A stretch of DNA of 64,000 nucleotides from Teratosphaeria epicoccoides (taxonomy: Eukaryota; Ascomycota; Dothideomycetes; Mycosphaerellales; Teratosphaeriaceae), in the NCBI GenBank assembly GCA_021401465.1, contig JADDMT010000014.1, positions 310,001 through 374,000 on the forward strand. The letters run 5' to 3'. The notes under the pieces were generated by a model, which had not been told where the DNA came from, made no database searches, and saw only the letters and a list, made by a program, of their open reading frames with translations. Position 1 is the stretch's first letter, and every line of letters begins with the position of its first letter. Of this stretch, positions 23,086-34,772 are shown piece by piece. A program made the translations under genes and the position numbers.

Positions 23086-23889
23086 TTGCGTGAATCTGGT
23101 TTGATGATTGGATGGAAGCTTGGTCACTGGACTGACCACGACAGCAGTATCTGTATTTGGACATTTTGCGCGCTTGGCATACATTCTGGACGCCAGAGAT
23201 CCTAGTGGTGCAGTAGCGGCGCTTTTGCTTCGACGCTCGAAAAGATGTGGGTCACTTCCACGTATGATGTATAGCAGACGGACATGAACACACGGTAGCA
23301 AACGATTGACAAATTCGTGACATTCCCCGACAGCGTCTTCCACGTATCCGAATGTGAGGCCTCACAATCACAAAGTACATTTTGAAGTGCCATCATCGAA
23401 CATTCGCAGTGCAATTGCGGCTCACACCAACAATGGTCGATGGGCCTTCGAGCGGAGACGTGATTTCACGACCACAATGGGAACCAAGTTGTCTGACCGT
23501 CACGCGATTGTCCAGAGTGCACTCTGTACATTTGCGTGGCAGCCTCCAACGTAGCTCTACCGAACCTTGATCCCCGGATTGGCAGACCTCGCTATATGGA
23601 ACGATCTACTGACAAGTCTGAGTGCCTGTTGATACAATCGAAGCTGATCAATATGTCTACCTATTTCCCTTGCTCCACATGCTTCACAGCTTGTCCTGCA
23701 TAACCGCACCAACAGAGTCATGGCGCGTCAAAAGACGGACGGAGTACCGGAAAGCACAAATGGAGAGAGTAGGCTTCTGACGGACGCAAATACCTTGCAG
23801 CGAGGCATGCAGAATGGCGTTGAAATCGTCGCAACCCGTACTGCAAGTGGCCTAGCTGGAGAAAGCATCAGGCAGCGTATCCAACGTAC
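23086..23889. other. Intergenic region, one very short frame
   Basis: 3' flank of the ferric reductase. A 57-codon plus-strand frame (ATG at 23719, MARQKTDGVPESTNGESRLL) ends at the next feature; nothing supports it beyond being open. No RNA gene seen. Confidence 0.3.
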
Positions 23890-24228
23890 CTAGACCATAC
23901 CAGTACCCATCGTATCTTCCTCGTCCAGAGCAACACCGTCAAATACTTCATCGGCAGAGACCGCCTCGTCGATTGCGATCATGTCTTTGCTCGAGTCGCC
24001 TGCATCAACACTGCGCAGCATCTCACCCGCCTCTTCGTCAGTAATGGGCATCGTGTCTTTGAAGGCATGCGCCGTGGGTGCCACTCGTCCTGATGATGGC
24101 GGAGCCAATAGCAGTTTGAAGTTCGAAAGAGCAAGAGCGGATGTCGCGTCCTTTGCCGCACTCAACAGCAAGCACCACCCACCTTGATGTGAGGACGTAG
24201 CGTGTAGCAGGATTTGTGTTATATACAC
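23890..24228 (-). CDS. Possible small acidic protein, unrecognised
   Basis: A 112-codon frame whose second half is protein-like and acidic (DTMPITDEEAGEMLRSVDAG, IDEAVSADEVFDGVALDEED). The first 40 codons look less coding and may include an intron or leader. No homologous family comes to mind and no splice pair was convincing. Treat as a weak candidate gene or a last exon. Confidence 0.22.
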   Translation of the reverse strand: MYITQILLHATSSHQGGWCLLLSAAKDATSALALSNFKLLLAPPSSGRVAPTAHAFKDTMPITDEEAGEMLRSVDAGDSSKDMIAIDEAVSADEVFDGVALDEEDTMGTGMV

Positions 24229-24272
24229 AGAGGCTCTCTATCCCGTGTAACATGCCAGTATGCTGCTCTTGA

Positions 24273-24302
24273 ATGCCATGTCATGCCATGCCATGCCATG
24301 CC
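24273..24302 (+). repeat. (ATGCC)6 microsatellite with one variant unit
   Basis: Six consecutive five-base units, the second reading ATGTC. Noncoding, between a weak frame and the end of the J-protein gene. Confidence 0.9.
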
Positions 24303-24514
24303 AAGCATCATCCTGCCAGACATCCCGCTTCACGTGAACGCCAGGAAAATGCTTCATGCAGCCTCGCTGACCGCGCTATGTCGCCAAAAGCGCGAAAGAG
24401 ACGAAGGAAATGTGCTCCCAGCGCCCCTGTTGCGTCCGCTCTAACCCATCGCCTGCATCCGTGTTCACGGCACTGACCTGTTATCATGCACATCGCTCCC
24501 CGAGACTAGCATGC

Positions 24515-26740
24515 TCAGCCGAAAGGCGAGCCACCGAAGCCTCTGGGACCACCACCGCCGAAAGGTGAGCCGCCACCGAACGCGAAACCGCCGCCGCCGC
24601 CGCGACCGCCGCCGCCCATCCTGTTGCGAACAATGTCAGTACCACAATCCGAACAACCCCCTCATCCAGTGGCAAAGAAGACTCACATATTGAATATCAC
24701 CTCTGGATCAATCTGCACCCCTCCACCCATGCCTCCTCCCATACCACCTCCGAACCCACCGCCTCCACCAAACATCTCACTCGGATCCTGCAGGTCGACA
24801 CCAGAGTCATACCTCTCCCTCTTCTGCGGATCGCTCAAATTCTCGTGCGCCTCCTGAATATCCTTAAATTTCGCCTCCGCGCTCGGATCTCCCGGATTCT
24901 TATCCGGATGATGCACAATCGCCAACCTTCGATACGCGCGCTTAATTTGCTGTTCGTCTGCGTCCTTCTCAACGCCCAGGATCTTGTAGTAGTCCTTGCG
25001 CTTGCTCTTCTTCAGTTCCAGCTCTGCGCATTTGATCTCCTTCGCAATGCCCGGCTCCTCTGGATTCTGCTCTTGAATCAATTTGTACGCGCGCACCGCT
25101 TCTTCCCAATCGCCACCTTCCCCGAGGGCTTTGGCACGCGTTTTACGGGCCTTGATATAGGAAGGATCAAGCTTAATGGCCTGGTCGCAGTCGGCGATGG
25201 CGGCTTGCCATTGCTTTTGCTTGCTGTAGCACATGGCTCGGTTGTTGAGGATCTTGGAGTTGGTGCCTTTGTTGAGCGGATCAACTTCGAGAGCACCCGT
25301 ATATGTATCTACCGCAGCTTGAAATCGGCTGGCCTTGAAGTGCAAATTGCCCTCTTCCTTCATCTTGTCCAGCTTCTGCACCATTCGCAAATACTTCACC
25401 GCGTCCTTGAAGTCTGGGTCGCATGACAGGGCTTTCCTGAAGTGCTGAATCGCCTTATCGTTGTCTCCTTGTGCATACAGTGCTCTTCCTCTTAGTACTA
25501 ACGCCTCTGGATCTGCCTGATTTTGCCGTAGAAGGTCCATTGCAAGGTTCTGCGCGCTGCCCAAGCTATTCTCGTTGCCCATTTTCAGGTACGCCTCGCC
25601 ACGCATAAGCTTCCACTTCCGTGGCACCAGCACCAGGAAACCCAGGCCCTTCTCCGCCTGATCCAGCGCATGCAATATCATCGATCCGGATGTGCCTGTT
25701 CGCAGACTGTCCTTCGCCTGCTCGAGATGTGACTGCATGTTGATTGCCGGGGCCTTGTCCTTAGCAGAAGCTGGCGGCTGTATTCTATCATACACCTCCA
25801 GCGCCTCTCGCGGTCTGCCCAGCGAAGTATAGATCTTCGCCATTCGGTGTAGGATCTTGGCATTGTTCGGGTCCAGCTCGTCGGCCCGCTTACAGTCTTC
25901 CAGCGCATCCAACCATTTGTTCGCTGCCATATATGCCGCCGCTCGGTTTGAGAGGTAAATGGAGGATTGAGGATCGGCGTCGATGGCTACAAATCAAATC
26001 AGCTCACATTAGATTATGCCACCTTCAGTATTTCCAGGCTTACCCTTGCTGTACTCAGCGATGGCCTGGTCATAATTTTTCTCCTTGTAGAGCTTATTGC
26101 CCGCCGCCTTGCACGCCTCTGCATCTACAGCGGACTTCTCGGGCTGTGGCGCTGGTGCAGGGCTCGTGGGTGTCTTATGCGGCGGTGGCGGCGGAATATC
26201 TTCACTGCTCTCACTCTTGGCGTGCTCCCCATCGACTCCGTTGACCTTGGGAAACGCACCAGGCGGGCTATCGGGTGCCGGCGTGTACTCCATCGGGTCG
26301 CTGTTCACTCCAACCCCACCATCTCTCTCGGGTGGGCTGCTCATTGCGGACAGCGCACTCCGCCTGCGAGGGTCGTCTGGGTGATAATTAAGCGGATGCT
26401 CCTCCTCCTCCTCACCTTTCTTGGCCTTCGTAAAACTCCGCCCAGTCCTCGGCGACTTCGGCCGTCGACTCTCCTTCTCACGCTCCTTCACGCCAAAGTA
26501 GCCGCCACTCTTTTTTTCCGGCGACAATGAAGGTGTGCGGTAGCTCGTGACCCTCTCCTCCGAGACACGGGGCGCAGTGGTTTTCCGCTGCTCCTGGCTC
26601 GGCAACGGCAATTTCTCACCTTTTTCGTTCTTGAACAGCTTCTGTTGCTGTCTAAGATTCTCGGACGAGAGTGGACTGTGGCCCGTAGAATTATCGGCAG
26701 TACTGGTGGCTTTCTTGCTGCGTGAGAAAAGCGATGGCAT
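24515..26740 (-). CDS. TPR/J-domain co-chaperone (DNAJC7/Tpr2-like)
   Basis: Co-chaperone of the type that links Hsp90 and Hsp70: TPR repeats bind their EEVD tails and the J domain stimulates Hsp70 ATPase. Three exons (26740-26044, 25986-24687, 24620-24515), introns of 57 and 66 nt with GTAAGC and GTGAGT donors; phases close to 700 residues. Residues 1-200 are disordered, basic and Ser/Pro-rich (LFSRSKKATSTADNS). TPR units run from about 205 to 550 (NKLYKEKNYDQAIAEYSKG, NKGTNSKILNNRAMCYSKQK, KLDPSYIKARKTRAKAL). The J domain is at about 564-628 with DYYKILGV and an intact HPD. The last exon supplies a Gly/Phe-rich tail (FAFGGGSPFGGGGP) that is missed if the frame is read straight into the intron. 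A perfect three-box heat-shock element lies about 130 bases upstream of the start. Confidence 0.9.
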
Positions 26741-27188
26741 CTGAGCTAAAAGGTCAAGGTACCCTCCGCGCTGGGCACCTACACAAGTCGTTCACGGCTG
26801 GCTGCCGTAGTGGGTTTGAACTGAGCGTCCACGCAAACCTACAAATGTTCGGTAAGACCCGACGCGACTTTCTAGAACCTTCCTTTGCCTACATGCGTGC
26901 CTTCCTCTTGTAGCCTTGAGGTATGCAGAATTGTGCGTCACTTCATGAAACCAATTGAGGAGCCTCAGCTGGATCAAAGCGCGGAGCAGCTTGCAAGAGC
27001 TTTGTGACCCGTCACATGCAAATAAAACACGAATTCCTCACACGGAACCGTGTCAACGTGTTGCGTCATGCATGTCTCGAGAACTTGACCACGGTCAAGC
27101 TTCCACTAATAGCTCTGTCTAGTCCTAGGCACAGCCTCACACATAACATGGAAATAGGAATCAGTGATATCCAGCCCATCATCATCTG
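26741..27188. other. Promoter region of the J-protein gene
   Basis: Between the J-protein start and the 3' end of the AAA gene, both on the minus strand. Contains the heat-shock element listed separately. No gene recognised. Confidence 0.5.
26870..26882. promoter_or_regulatory. Perfect heat-shock element TTCTAGAACCTTC
   Basis: The string is exactly TTC-nn-GAA-nn-TTC, three alternating inverted boxes, the minimal site for trimeric Hsf1. It is 130 bases upstream of the start codon of a J-domain co-chaperone, a gene class commonly induced by heat shock. Confidence 0.7.
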
Positions 27189-28958
27189 CTACCCGCCCTC
27201 CTCTAATTCCTCTGCCCCGCTCGGCGCCACCTCAAAAGTGAGCCCTCCCGACCTCTTTCCCTTCGCATCAACCATGGAAACCTGATACTTCCCGTGATCC
27301 CACAAATCCTTGATTGTCAGCTCCCTCGTCCTGCCCAAGGACTCAATATCTCCTATCCGTTCGAGGGTTGCTTCCAAATGCTCCGCAAACCCCTCCTGCC
27401 CACATATCTCTCGAAATGCATTCATCATTGGCACGCTGTCCGCCCGCACCATCGCATTCGAGTCGATCGTAAACACATTGATGGCATCGTACTGCTGGAT
27501 AAAATCCGCCCGGGTCATCACTTGCCGCGCTTCGTGCAAAGACATCTGAGGGAGCATGTGGCCCTTAACCGGGTCGTAGACGGACTCCATTTCTTTCGCG
27601 CGTTCGACAAGCGCTTTGGCCAGGACCATGGCTGCTGATGCGTACTTCTGCTGATCCATGACGTCGTCGTCCATCTCGGCGCCGAGGATCCAGCAGTTGT
27701 TCAGGAACCAGGTCTTCTCCATGTGGCAGATTTCGCGGCAAGTTTTCAGCATGTCCGGGGACTTTGCGACCCGCGAGAGGTAGCTAAGCCGGCCGCCGAC
27801 CATATCGTAGACCTGCTCGAGGATCGTGGGGTCCGGATCTTCAGACTTGTATTTGAGGCGGTAATTTCGTAAGGCTTCCACGGCTCGTGGTTTGGAGAGG
27901 TCGAGGATGGGAATGATATTCATGCGGGTGGCGTAACGCTTCAGGCGCTCGTAAATCCAGTAGTCGTCGCTGTTGAAGATCATGGTGCCGAGATTGCTGG
28001 CAGCCCAGGCCTCAGCCCGCTGCTGCAATAGTTCCAGGAGGTCGCGGCCATCATCGTCGTCGCGGAGGAGGTGGATGGAATTGATGATGAGGATGAGTGG
28101 CTTGCGAACCTTGTCACGGCGTTTGAGGGCGACTTTTTCGAGCTTGTTGAAGGCGCGCTCGATATCGAGGAGGGCACTGGCGTCTCGCGGGCCGCGTATG
28201 GAGAAGAGAGAGCCAATGTTGTCTTCGTGAAACTCGAAGTCAAGAGCCTTGCCAAGGCGGATGCGGAAGATTTCTGGATCGGCGTGGGCTTCGAACATGG
28301 CGACGCCTTCGCCGTCGATCTTGGCCATGGCGTCGATGAGCATGCTGGACTTGCCTGTTCCTTTCTCCCCGACTAGTAGATGGTACTGTCCCTTTAGGGA
28401 GCCATTGACAATGGAGTCCAGCAGTGCCTGCTCCTCTCTGAGCACCCAATGCTGCCGGTGACCCTCGTCGTCAACGAGCTCACTACCGCCCGTCGCGCTG
28501 CCTTGCTTCGCCACGGCCGCAAGGTCCAGGACAGGATCACCTGGTTCGAAAGCATGCTCTATCTTGTCGATGACATGGCGTTTATAGTAGACTGTGTATC
28601 CGTAGCCTACTGCGCCGAGGATAGCGACGGAGGCGAAGGTGGTCATGGCAGCCTCGAACATCTTCCAGCCAGTAACAGCCCAGTCGGACAGGGAGGAGCC
28701 ATTTGCTTCTGGCGATTTGCCGTTCCGGGACTTCTTCCATTTGCCATCCTGTGGATCTTCGGGTTCGTCTGGCGGGTTGGGCAGCGCATCTTCCGGTCGA
28801 TATGGGAGATTGTAATTGTATCTTCTCTGAAGCTGTGTTGGTCGTGCCCCCGGTTGCAAGGGAACGCAACTGGATATCCGCAGTTTCGGTGACCCACTTG
28901 TCTGCTGCTGACGGTATGCGCAGGTCCGCAAAGCTGTAAAGGAGCGCAAGTGGGACAT
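27189..28958 (-). CDS. Mitochondrial AAA/Orc1-like ATPase-domain protein
   Basis: Single-exon gene; start chosen at 28958 (MSHLRSFTALRTCAYRQQQ) because it gives an Arg-rich, acid-poor presequence typical of mitochondrial import. An upstream in-frame start at 29090 would bury it. Length 589 residues. After a polar linker comes one membrane helix (FASVAILGAVGYGYTVYY). Then comes an AAA-type nucleotide-binding module with Walker A GEKGTGKSS and a hydrophobic beta-3 strand (PLILIINSIHLLRDD), in which Asn-Ser replaces the usual Walker B Asp-Glu. Later parts (DDYWIYERLKRYATRMNIIP, MVGGRLSYLSRVAKSPDML) match the lid region of Orc1/STAND-like ATPases, followed by a C-terminal winged-helix-like stretch (GELTIKDLWDHG-type). 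Such proteins are widespread in filamentous fungi without assigned function. Hydrolytic activity is uncertain given the altered Walker B. Confidence 0.75.
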   Translation of the reverse strand: MSHLRSFTALRTCAYRQQQTSGSPKLRISSCVPLQPGARPTQLQRRYNYNLPYRPEDALPNPPDEPEDPQDGKWKKSRNGKSPEANGSSLSDWAVTGWKMFEAAMTTFASVAILGAVGYGYTVYYKRHVIDKIEHAFEPGDPVLDLAAVAKQGSATGGSELVDDEGHRQHWVLREEQALLDSIVNGSLKGQYHLLVGEKGTGKSSMLIDAMAKIDGEGVAMFEAHADPEIFRIRLGKALDFEFHEDNIGSLFSIRGPRDASALLDIERAFNKLEKVALKRRDKVRKPLILIINSIHLLRDDDDGRDLLELLQQRAEAWAASNLGTMIFNSDDYWIYERLKRYATRMNIIPILDLSKPRAVEALRNYRLKYKSEDPDPTILEQVYDMVGGRLSYLSRVAKSPDMLKTCREICHMEKTWFLNNCWILGAEMDDDVMDQQKYASAAMVLAKALVERAKEMESVYDPVKGHMLPQMSLHEARQVMTRADFIQQYDAINVFTIDSNAMVRADSVPMMNAFREICGQEGFAEHLEATLERIGDIESLGRTRELTIKDLWDHGKYQVSMVDAKGKRSGGLTFEVAPSGAEELEEGG

Positions 28959-29615
28959 GGTCCCCAGGATAGTAGGGTCGATCAATATGTATGCAGCATG
29001 AGGATCTTCCACCGTCACGCCTTCATCGGCATTTGGTAGGGATTTGCAGTAAGGCAAACCGGACCGGACATTGGAGGTCGCCAACGCCAAAGAGAGTCAA
29101 AGTTCCATCTCGGAGCGCCGGGCGCAAACTTCCGAATCGTGGTTGCCGTCGTGTTCTGCATTTAGCACGTGCGCAGGAAGGAGCCGCACAGTGTGTCTGC
29201 TGGCATCGCGACTGTGCAATAGTTCGCCGGAAACGGCAGGCACGATCCATTTTCATGTGCCCGTAATAGCCGCCGGCAGTAGGCGACAGTGCAACGGCAG
29301 TACCCTTCAAACTTCATGGCTCGAAAGAATCTCGGATGCAGCAGGTGTCATCCACTGCGGGACGTATCGGCGCGGCAGCCGGGATTGCATGTATGAGATT
29401 GCATCAAGCTAGTCGTCCACAAAAAATCCCTGACCAATCTCGTCACTCACTTGAGATCGTGTCCTTACACCAAAAGTGTACAGTAGAATCATCGGAGAGT
29501 TTGTCGTTCTTCTAGCATTTGCGCGTTGTGCGGTTGGTTTTGGCACTGTCACTTCATCCAAACGGTCGAGCTCCGCATTGGCGACCAGACGAATTGATCG
29601 GCTTCTTCTTCTAAT
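28959..29615. other. Divergent promoter region between the AAA gene and CLU1
   Basis: No gene recognised. Upstream codons in frame with the AAA gene (to 29090) are open but look like leader sequence. The right end is the CLU1 5' leader. Confidence 0.4.
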
Positions 29616-32600
29616 ATGGCCGATGATGCGCTGCAGAGTATGTATCAGTCTTGATCGTTGTCTTCAACTCCGGGCATCGACAGCAAGAGGTAGAGCATGA
29701 GGTGCAGTCCCGTGATGATCTAATGTTTGATCGCAGCATTGAAGCCAGGCAACTCGATAGAATCGGAGTGCAATGGTATCGAATCCGGTGAGCACGCGAC
29801 CAACGGTGCGATCACAGCAGACGGCGCGGGCAAACAAGATGCGAAGCAGGATGGAGATTCTGAAGAGGGCACACAGCCTGGGGACAATGTCTTCAAGCTG
29901 GTGGTCAAGCTGCCTCATGCGCCAGGTCAGATGGATGTGATGGTGTCAAGTCATGAGCAGGTCCAGAACATCCGACAGACTATCGTGGACACCCCTCCGA
30001 CGTTCCAGTATTCTTGTTTCCATCTCGAGCACGACGGCAAGCGAATCAACGATTTCGTGGAGCTCAGCGAGATGCCTGAGATTCAGAAAGAGCCGACGGT
30101 CAACTTGGTGGAGGACCCATATACTGAGGCACAAGCAAGGATGCATATTGTGAGGGTGCGAGAGTTGATAGGAGCGGCTGGCGACCGGGTGGACCATGTG
30201 AGCGGCATCGATGCGGGCATGAGCTTGTGCGAGAGTGTTGAGCTGCCGGCCCGCAAGGACACCAAGGAGGATAGCAGTTCGATCGCAGCGTACGACCTGA
30301 ATGCACCTGGTGCAGTTTCTACACTGCTGGTCAAATCCAAGGACGCAGCGCCGAAGACGCTGAAGAGCATATCACTTTCGGCGTGGAACCCGCCGCCGTA
30401 TCACCTGCGAATGAAGGGTCACCTACTGTACCTGCAAGCCACGACCAATGAAGGCGAGCAGCACTACATCACATCTCACGTCTCCGGATTCTTCGTCAAC
30501 AAGTGCACAAACAACAAGTTCGATCCGGCGCCACGGACCACGCCAATGACCTGCCGCGCTCACTCTCTGATCACACTACTCGGCCAAGTATCGCCGTCCT
30601 TCGATGCATCATTCAGGAAGCTGCAGGAGTTCAACGGACAGTTTGACCCTCTTGCGTCTTATCAGCTCTCAAACAGCATACCTGCAGCTCCGTGGCTGGT
30701 GTCTTCGTCCTTGACGCAGCAACATCAGGCAGATCTGACGCGCACCCAAGAGTCGTTCCTGCTGGCTGGCGCCGATAACGCCGAGACCCTCCGCGACTGG
30801 AATGAAGAATTCCAATCGACCCGCGAGCTACCCAAGGAGACTGTGCAAGATCGTGTCTTCAGGGAGCAATTGACCAGTAAACTGTTTGCTGAGTATAACG
30901 AGGCTGCTGTTCGCGGCGCTGTGCTGGTGGCAAGGGGTGAAGTGCAGCCCCTGAACCCCACCGAGGCCAAAGACGCGCATATATTCGTCTATAACAACGT
31001 CTTTTACTCCTTCGGCGCTGACGGTATCGGCACATTTGCAAGTGATGGCGGCGATGAGGCTGCACGTGTTGCTACTGGCAAGGACGTGCACGGCGTCAAA
31101 ACCGTCAATCAGCTTGATGTCAATGGCCTGTTCACGCCCGGCACTGTTGTGGTTGACTATCTGGGCAAGCGCGTGGTGGGACAGAGCATCGTGCCCGGTA
31201 TATTCAAGCAGCGGGAGCCTGGGGAGCACCAGATCGACTATGGCGGTGTTGAAGGCAAGGACATCGTCGCCACGCATGAGGGTTTCGTGAAGCCATTCAG
31301 CGAGCTCAGCAAGGCCATGCGTGTAAAGCCGCACGCTGTTTGGGACAAAGAAGGCAAGAGGCACGAGCTTGAGGCTAGTGTGGAGACCAAGGGACTATTG
31401 GGCACAGACGGCAGGAAGTACGTTCTGGACCTGTATCGGATAACACCACTAGACATTGCTTGGCTTGAGCAGCATCGCGGCTCTGATGAATCGGATGAGA
31501 AGCGCTATCCGCACAAAATGGCTATTCTCAGACCCGAGCTGGTAGACTCATACCGCATCATGAAGCTTCGAGAGTTCATCTCCAAGCAACTCGAGAAGAA
31601 GCGAGCCGGAAGTGAACAAGGTGGAAGTGATTCGCAAGTGAAGATCACGGATACCGAGAGCAAGGACGAGGAGTTCACGACCGGCGAGGTCGTCAAGCTG
31701 GAAGGCGAGGCAACAAACAAGCAGCAAGAATCTGTTGATCTGTCTGACTTCTCCTTCACACTGAACCCAGACGTGTTCAGTGGACAACAACCGCAGACCG
31801 AAGAAGAAAAGGCTGAGATGGAGATGGACGAATTGAATGTCCGCGCTGTCTGCAGATACCTCAGGGAGGACGTTCTACCTCGATTGATTCGTGACTTGCA
31901 AGAGGGAGAGATTGGCTTCCCGATTGATGGCCAGAATCTCCTTCGTGATATGCACAAGCGCGGCGTCAATGCCCGCTATCTGGGAGAAGTCGCGCGGGCA
32001 TGCACTGACAAGCAGGACAAGCGCTTGCGATCACTGAGACTATTGGCCCATCAAGAGATGGTAGCACGCGCTTTCAAGCATATCGTGAACCAGCAGCTCA
32101 AGCAGCTGTCTCCACCATTCGCGCAGGGTGCTGTCAGTCATCTTCTGAATTGCTTATTGGGTGCTGAGCTCAACAGCAAGCCTCAGGCTGAGATCGACGA
32201 AGAACTCAAGGAGATCTACTCAGAGACAGACCTCAGCTTTGCGAAGATGACGCCTGAGAGCTTGAGAACTGAGCTCCAACGGCAGGTTTACCTACGGTAC
32301 CGATACGAGATTGGCGATGAGCTCGTTCAGCCTGGTAAGCAGCTTCAGCTGCTGCGTGAGATTTCACTCAAGACAGGCTTCCAGCTTGAGGCGAAGCAGT
32401 ACCTTTTCACCAAGGAGGCTGATGCCGCGCAGCAACTCAACGGTAAGACGTCAGTAGACTCATTGACGGTGCCTCAGACCAATGGTGTACATGCGACATC
32501 AGAGTCCGGCAGCAAGAAGAACAAGAAGAAGAAGCATGCCGACCATAGCCCGGCTCGCGCTGCAGCTTCGTCGCCGACGTCACCATCCACCACCTTCCAT

Positions 32601-33620
32601 GCCGACAATGTGCTCAATATTGTGCCGCTCGTCAAGGAAGCTTCGCCGCGCAGTACGCTAGCCGAAGAGGCGCTTGATGCTGGCCGCATGAGCATTCAAC
32701 AAGATCAGAAGGAGCTTGGGCAGGAGCTGCTCCTCGAGTCATTGAGCTTACATGAGCAGATCTACGGCATCTTGCATCCAGAAGTTGCGCGTGTCTACTA
32801 TGCCTTGTCCACGCTTTACTATGGTTTGGACGAGAAGAACGCTGCTGTAGAGCTCGCGAAGAAGGCAGTGATAGTTTCAGAGCGCACTTTGGGCATCGAT
32901 AACGCGGAGACCATCCTAGCGTATCTCAACCTCAGCCTCATGGAGCACGCCGCCGGCAATACCAGCGGCGCACTCGCCTTCACTCGGCACGCCCTCGATC
33001 TCTGGAAGATCGCCTACGGCCCTCGTCACCCAGACTCGATCACCACCATCAACAACGCGGCCGTCATGCTTCAGACTCTCAAGCACTTCCATGAGTCTCG
33101 GGTCTGGTTCGAGGCGTCACTCGATATTTGCGAGGAGGTTGCCGGCAAGCAGAGCATCAACACCGCTACGCTACTCTTCCAGTATGCGCAAGCGCTGGCT
33201 CTAGACCAGGACTCCCGCCAAGCCGTCGCCAAGATGAAGGAGAGTTACAACATCTTCAAGTCTGAACTCGGCGCCGAGAACCAGAACACTAAGGAGGCAG
33301 AGACCTGGCTTGCAACGCTCACCCAGTCAGCTGTCAACCAGGCTCGGCAGGCGCAGCAGGCTTCGGCACTGCTAAATAGCCGCAAGATGTTTCTACGCAA
33401 CGGCCGCATGCCACGATCAGCTGTCGGCGCTACGCCAACGCGCCCGGCAAATCAGGGCGGTCTAGACGCTCCGGTGCTCTCGAGGGCTGGTGGTGAAGTG
33501 GGGCAAAAGAGTCTGGAGGAGATTGTGAGATATATCAATGGCAAGGATGAGAAGCAGCAGACGCCGAAGAAGAAGACGGCGAACCCAAAGAGGAGGAGGA
33601 CGGCTGCTGGTACTTCATGA
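29616..33620 (+). CDS. clu1: Clustered mitochondria protein CLU1/TIF31
   Basis: Cytoplasmic RNA-binding protein needed for normal mitochondrial distribution; the yeast protein also co-purifies with eIF3. A 22-nt first exon (29616-29637, MADDALQ plus one base) is joined over a 99-nt intron (GTATGT...CGCAG) to exon 29737-33620; the phase closes to 1,301 residues, usual for fungi. Domains in order: ubiquitin-like CLU_N region (about 45-125, FKLVVKLPHAPGQMDVMVSS), CLU domain (about 345-610, FREQLTSKLFAEYNEAAVRG and VYNNVFYSFGADG), the eIF3 p135/TIF31 region (about 690-870, HQEMVARAFKHIVNQQLKQL), a Lys-rich linker (KKNKKKKHAD), and tetratricopeptide repeats (about 985-1200, HPEVARVYYALSTLYYGLDE, NTSGALAFTRHALDLWKIAY). 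The C-terminus is basic (KRRRTAAGTS). Without the mini-exon the frame would begin inside the intron. Confidence 0.95.
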
Positions 33621-34580
33621 CACGGGGATCATGTATCGCGAAGGCGAAGTATAAGTGATTGCGCAATGGATTTTGGTGCACGGTTCTGCAAAGAAAAGAT
33701 GGGTGACTGCATTGTTTGCCTTTTGGGCCGCAATGATGTGTGGTGCATAGCATGGCTGCTTTCTTGATTACAGGCTTCGATGTATGTTATAAAACCTCAC
33801 CACTCATAGACACAGGACGGAGGACTGCCATCGAAGTGTAGATCGGTCGCTGCAGGTCACGGCTCAAGCAAAGTGTACATTATGAACTGTGCAGGCTGCA
33901 CGTGTCAGTTCAGCACTTGCTCCACTGTCCTTAGTCTTTCGACACTGCTCGGCCATGCGAAACCGAAGCAGAAAGGCGATCCGTCTGCCAAGAATGCCAT
34001 GAAGGCTTCGCTCGCGATTCACGTGGCGACGCACGCCGCGACCTCGTCGCCCACACGTCTGGCATGGCTGGTATTGAGATGTTCCCTCCAGCTGCCCTGC
34101 GTTCCAACGCCGGATGACACTGCATACTTTGTCGCAGCCGTTCGGATGCAGCAATAGGAGCTTTGATAGCTACGATTCGTAAGAATGCAGACACATTGGA
34201 GCGGGATCGTCCTGTCGCAATTGGTCTACCTGCGAGACCTGTGTGAATACGAGGTCGTTGAACAGGCCAACTGCATTCCAGTGATCCATCACAGCTGCAT
34301 GGGAGCACGCGGTGTACACATAGTCTCGCGAAATCCCCGGCGTCTGACACTGGAGAAACATGCAGCTTTTGGGAGCAAGTGCTGCCAGACCTAAGATATG
34401 GACGCGATATAGAGGCCAGGTATCGCTTCCCCAAAGCTCCATCGACCACCACTCACACATCAGTCCAAGCAATCGAACCGAAAGTTTACTACCATATCAG
34501 TCAATAGTCAGTAAGTATCATCGAACCTATCGGAAACCGTCCAAAACATGACGCCAATCTTCATGGAGGTACCCGCCATC
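33621..34580. other. Intergenic region before the small secreted protein
   Basis: No gene supported; overlapping frames on both strands lack motifs. A good donor GTAAGT at 34509 followed by CATGAC and an AG at about 34568 may be a 5'-UTR intron of the next gene. Confidence 0.35.
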
Positions 34581-34772
34581 ATGCGCTTCGACATCTCCAA
34601 CGTCCTCGTCGCCGCTCTCGCCTACGCGAACATGGCGCTCGCAGGCCCGATGGGACCGCCTGGACAGACGAGCCCCTCGAGCTGTCAGCCGGGCCAGAAC
34701 GGCGGGTTTTGCCTAATTGACGCTTTCGGTAGAGGACAGTGCGTCAATGGCGTTTGCAAGTATGGGACATAG
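34581..34772 (+). CDS. Small secreted cysteine protein (63 residues)
   Basis: From ATG 34581 the product has a signal peptide (MRFDISNVLVAALAYANMALA) followed by a short mature chain with a Gly/Pro-rich start and four Cys spaced C-x8-C-x9-C-x4-C (SSCQPGQNGGFC ... GQCVNGVCK). All Cys could pair as two disulphides. The layout is that of fungal effector-like or antimicrobial peptides, but no named family is recognised. Two upstream in-frame ATGs (34548, 34563) would put extra residues before the signal; they may lie in a 5'-UTR intron. Confidence 0.6.
   Translation: MRFDISNVLVAALAYANMALAGPMGPPGQTSPSSCQPGQNGGFCLIDAFGRGQCVNGVCKYGT

Noticed and set aside
24273..24302. ATGCC repeats as a CRISPR-like or regulatory array
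   Set aside because: Uninterrupted pentamers without spacers; a simple microsatellite.
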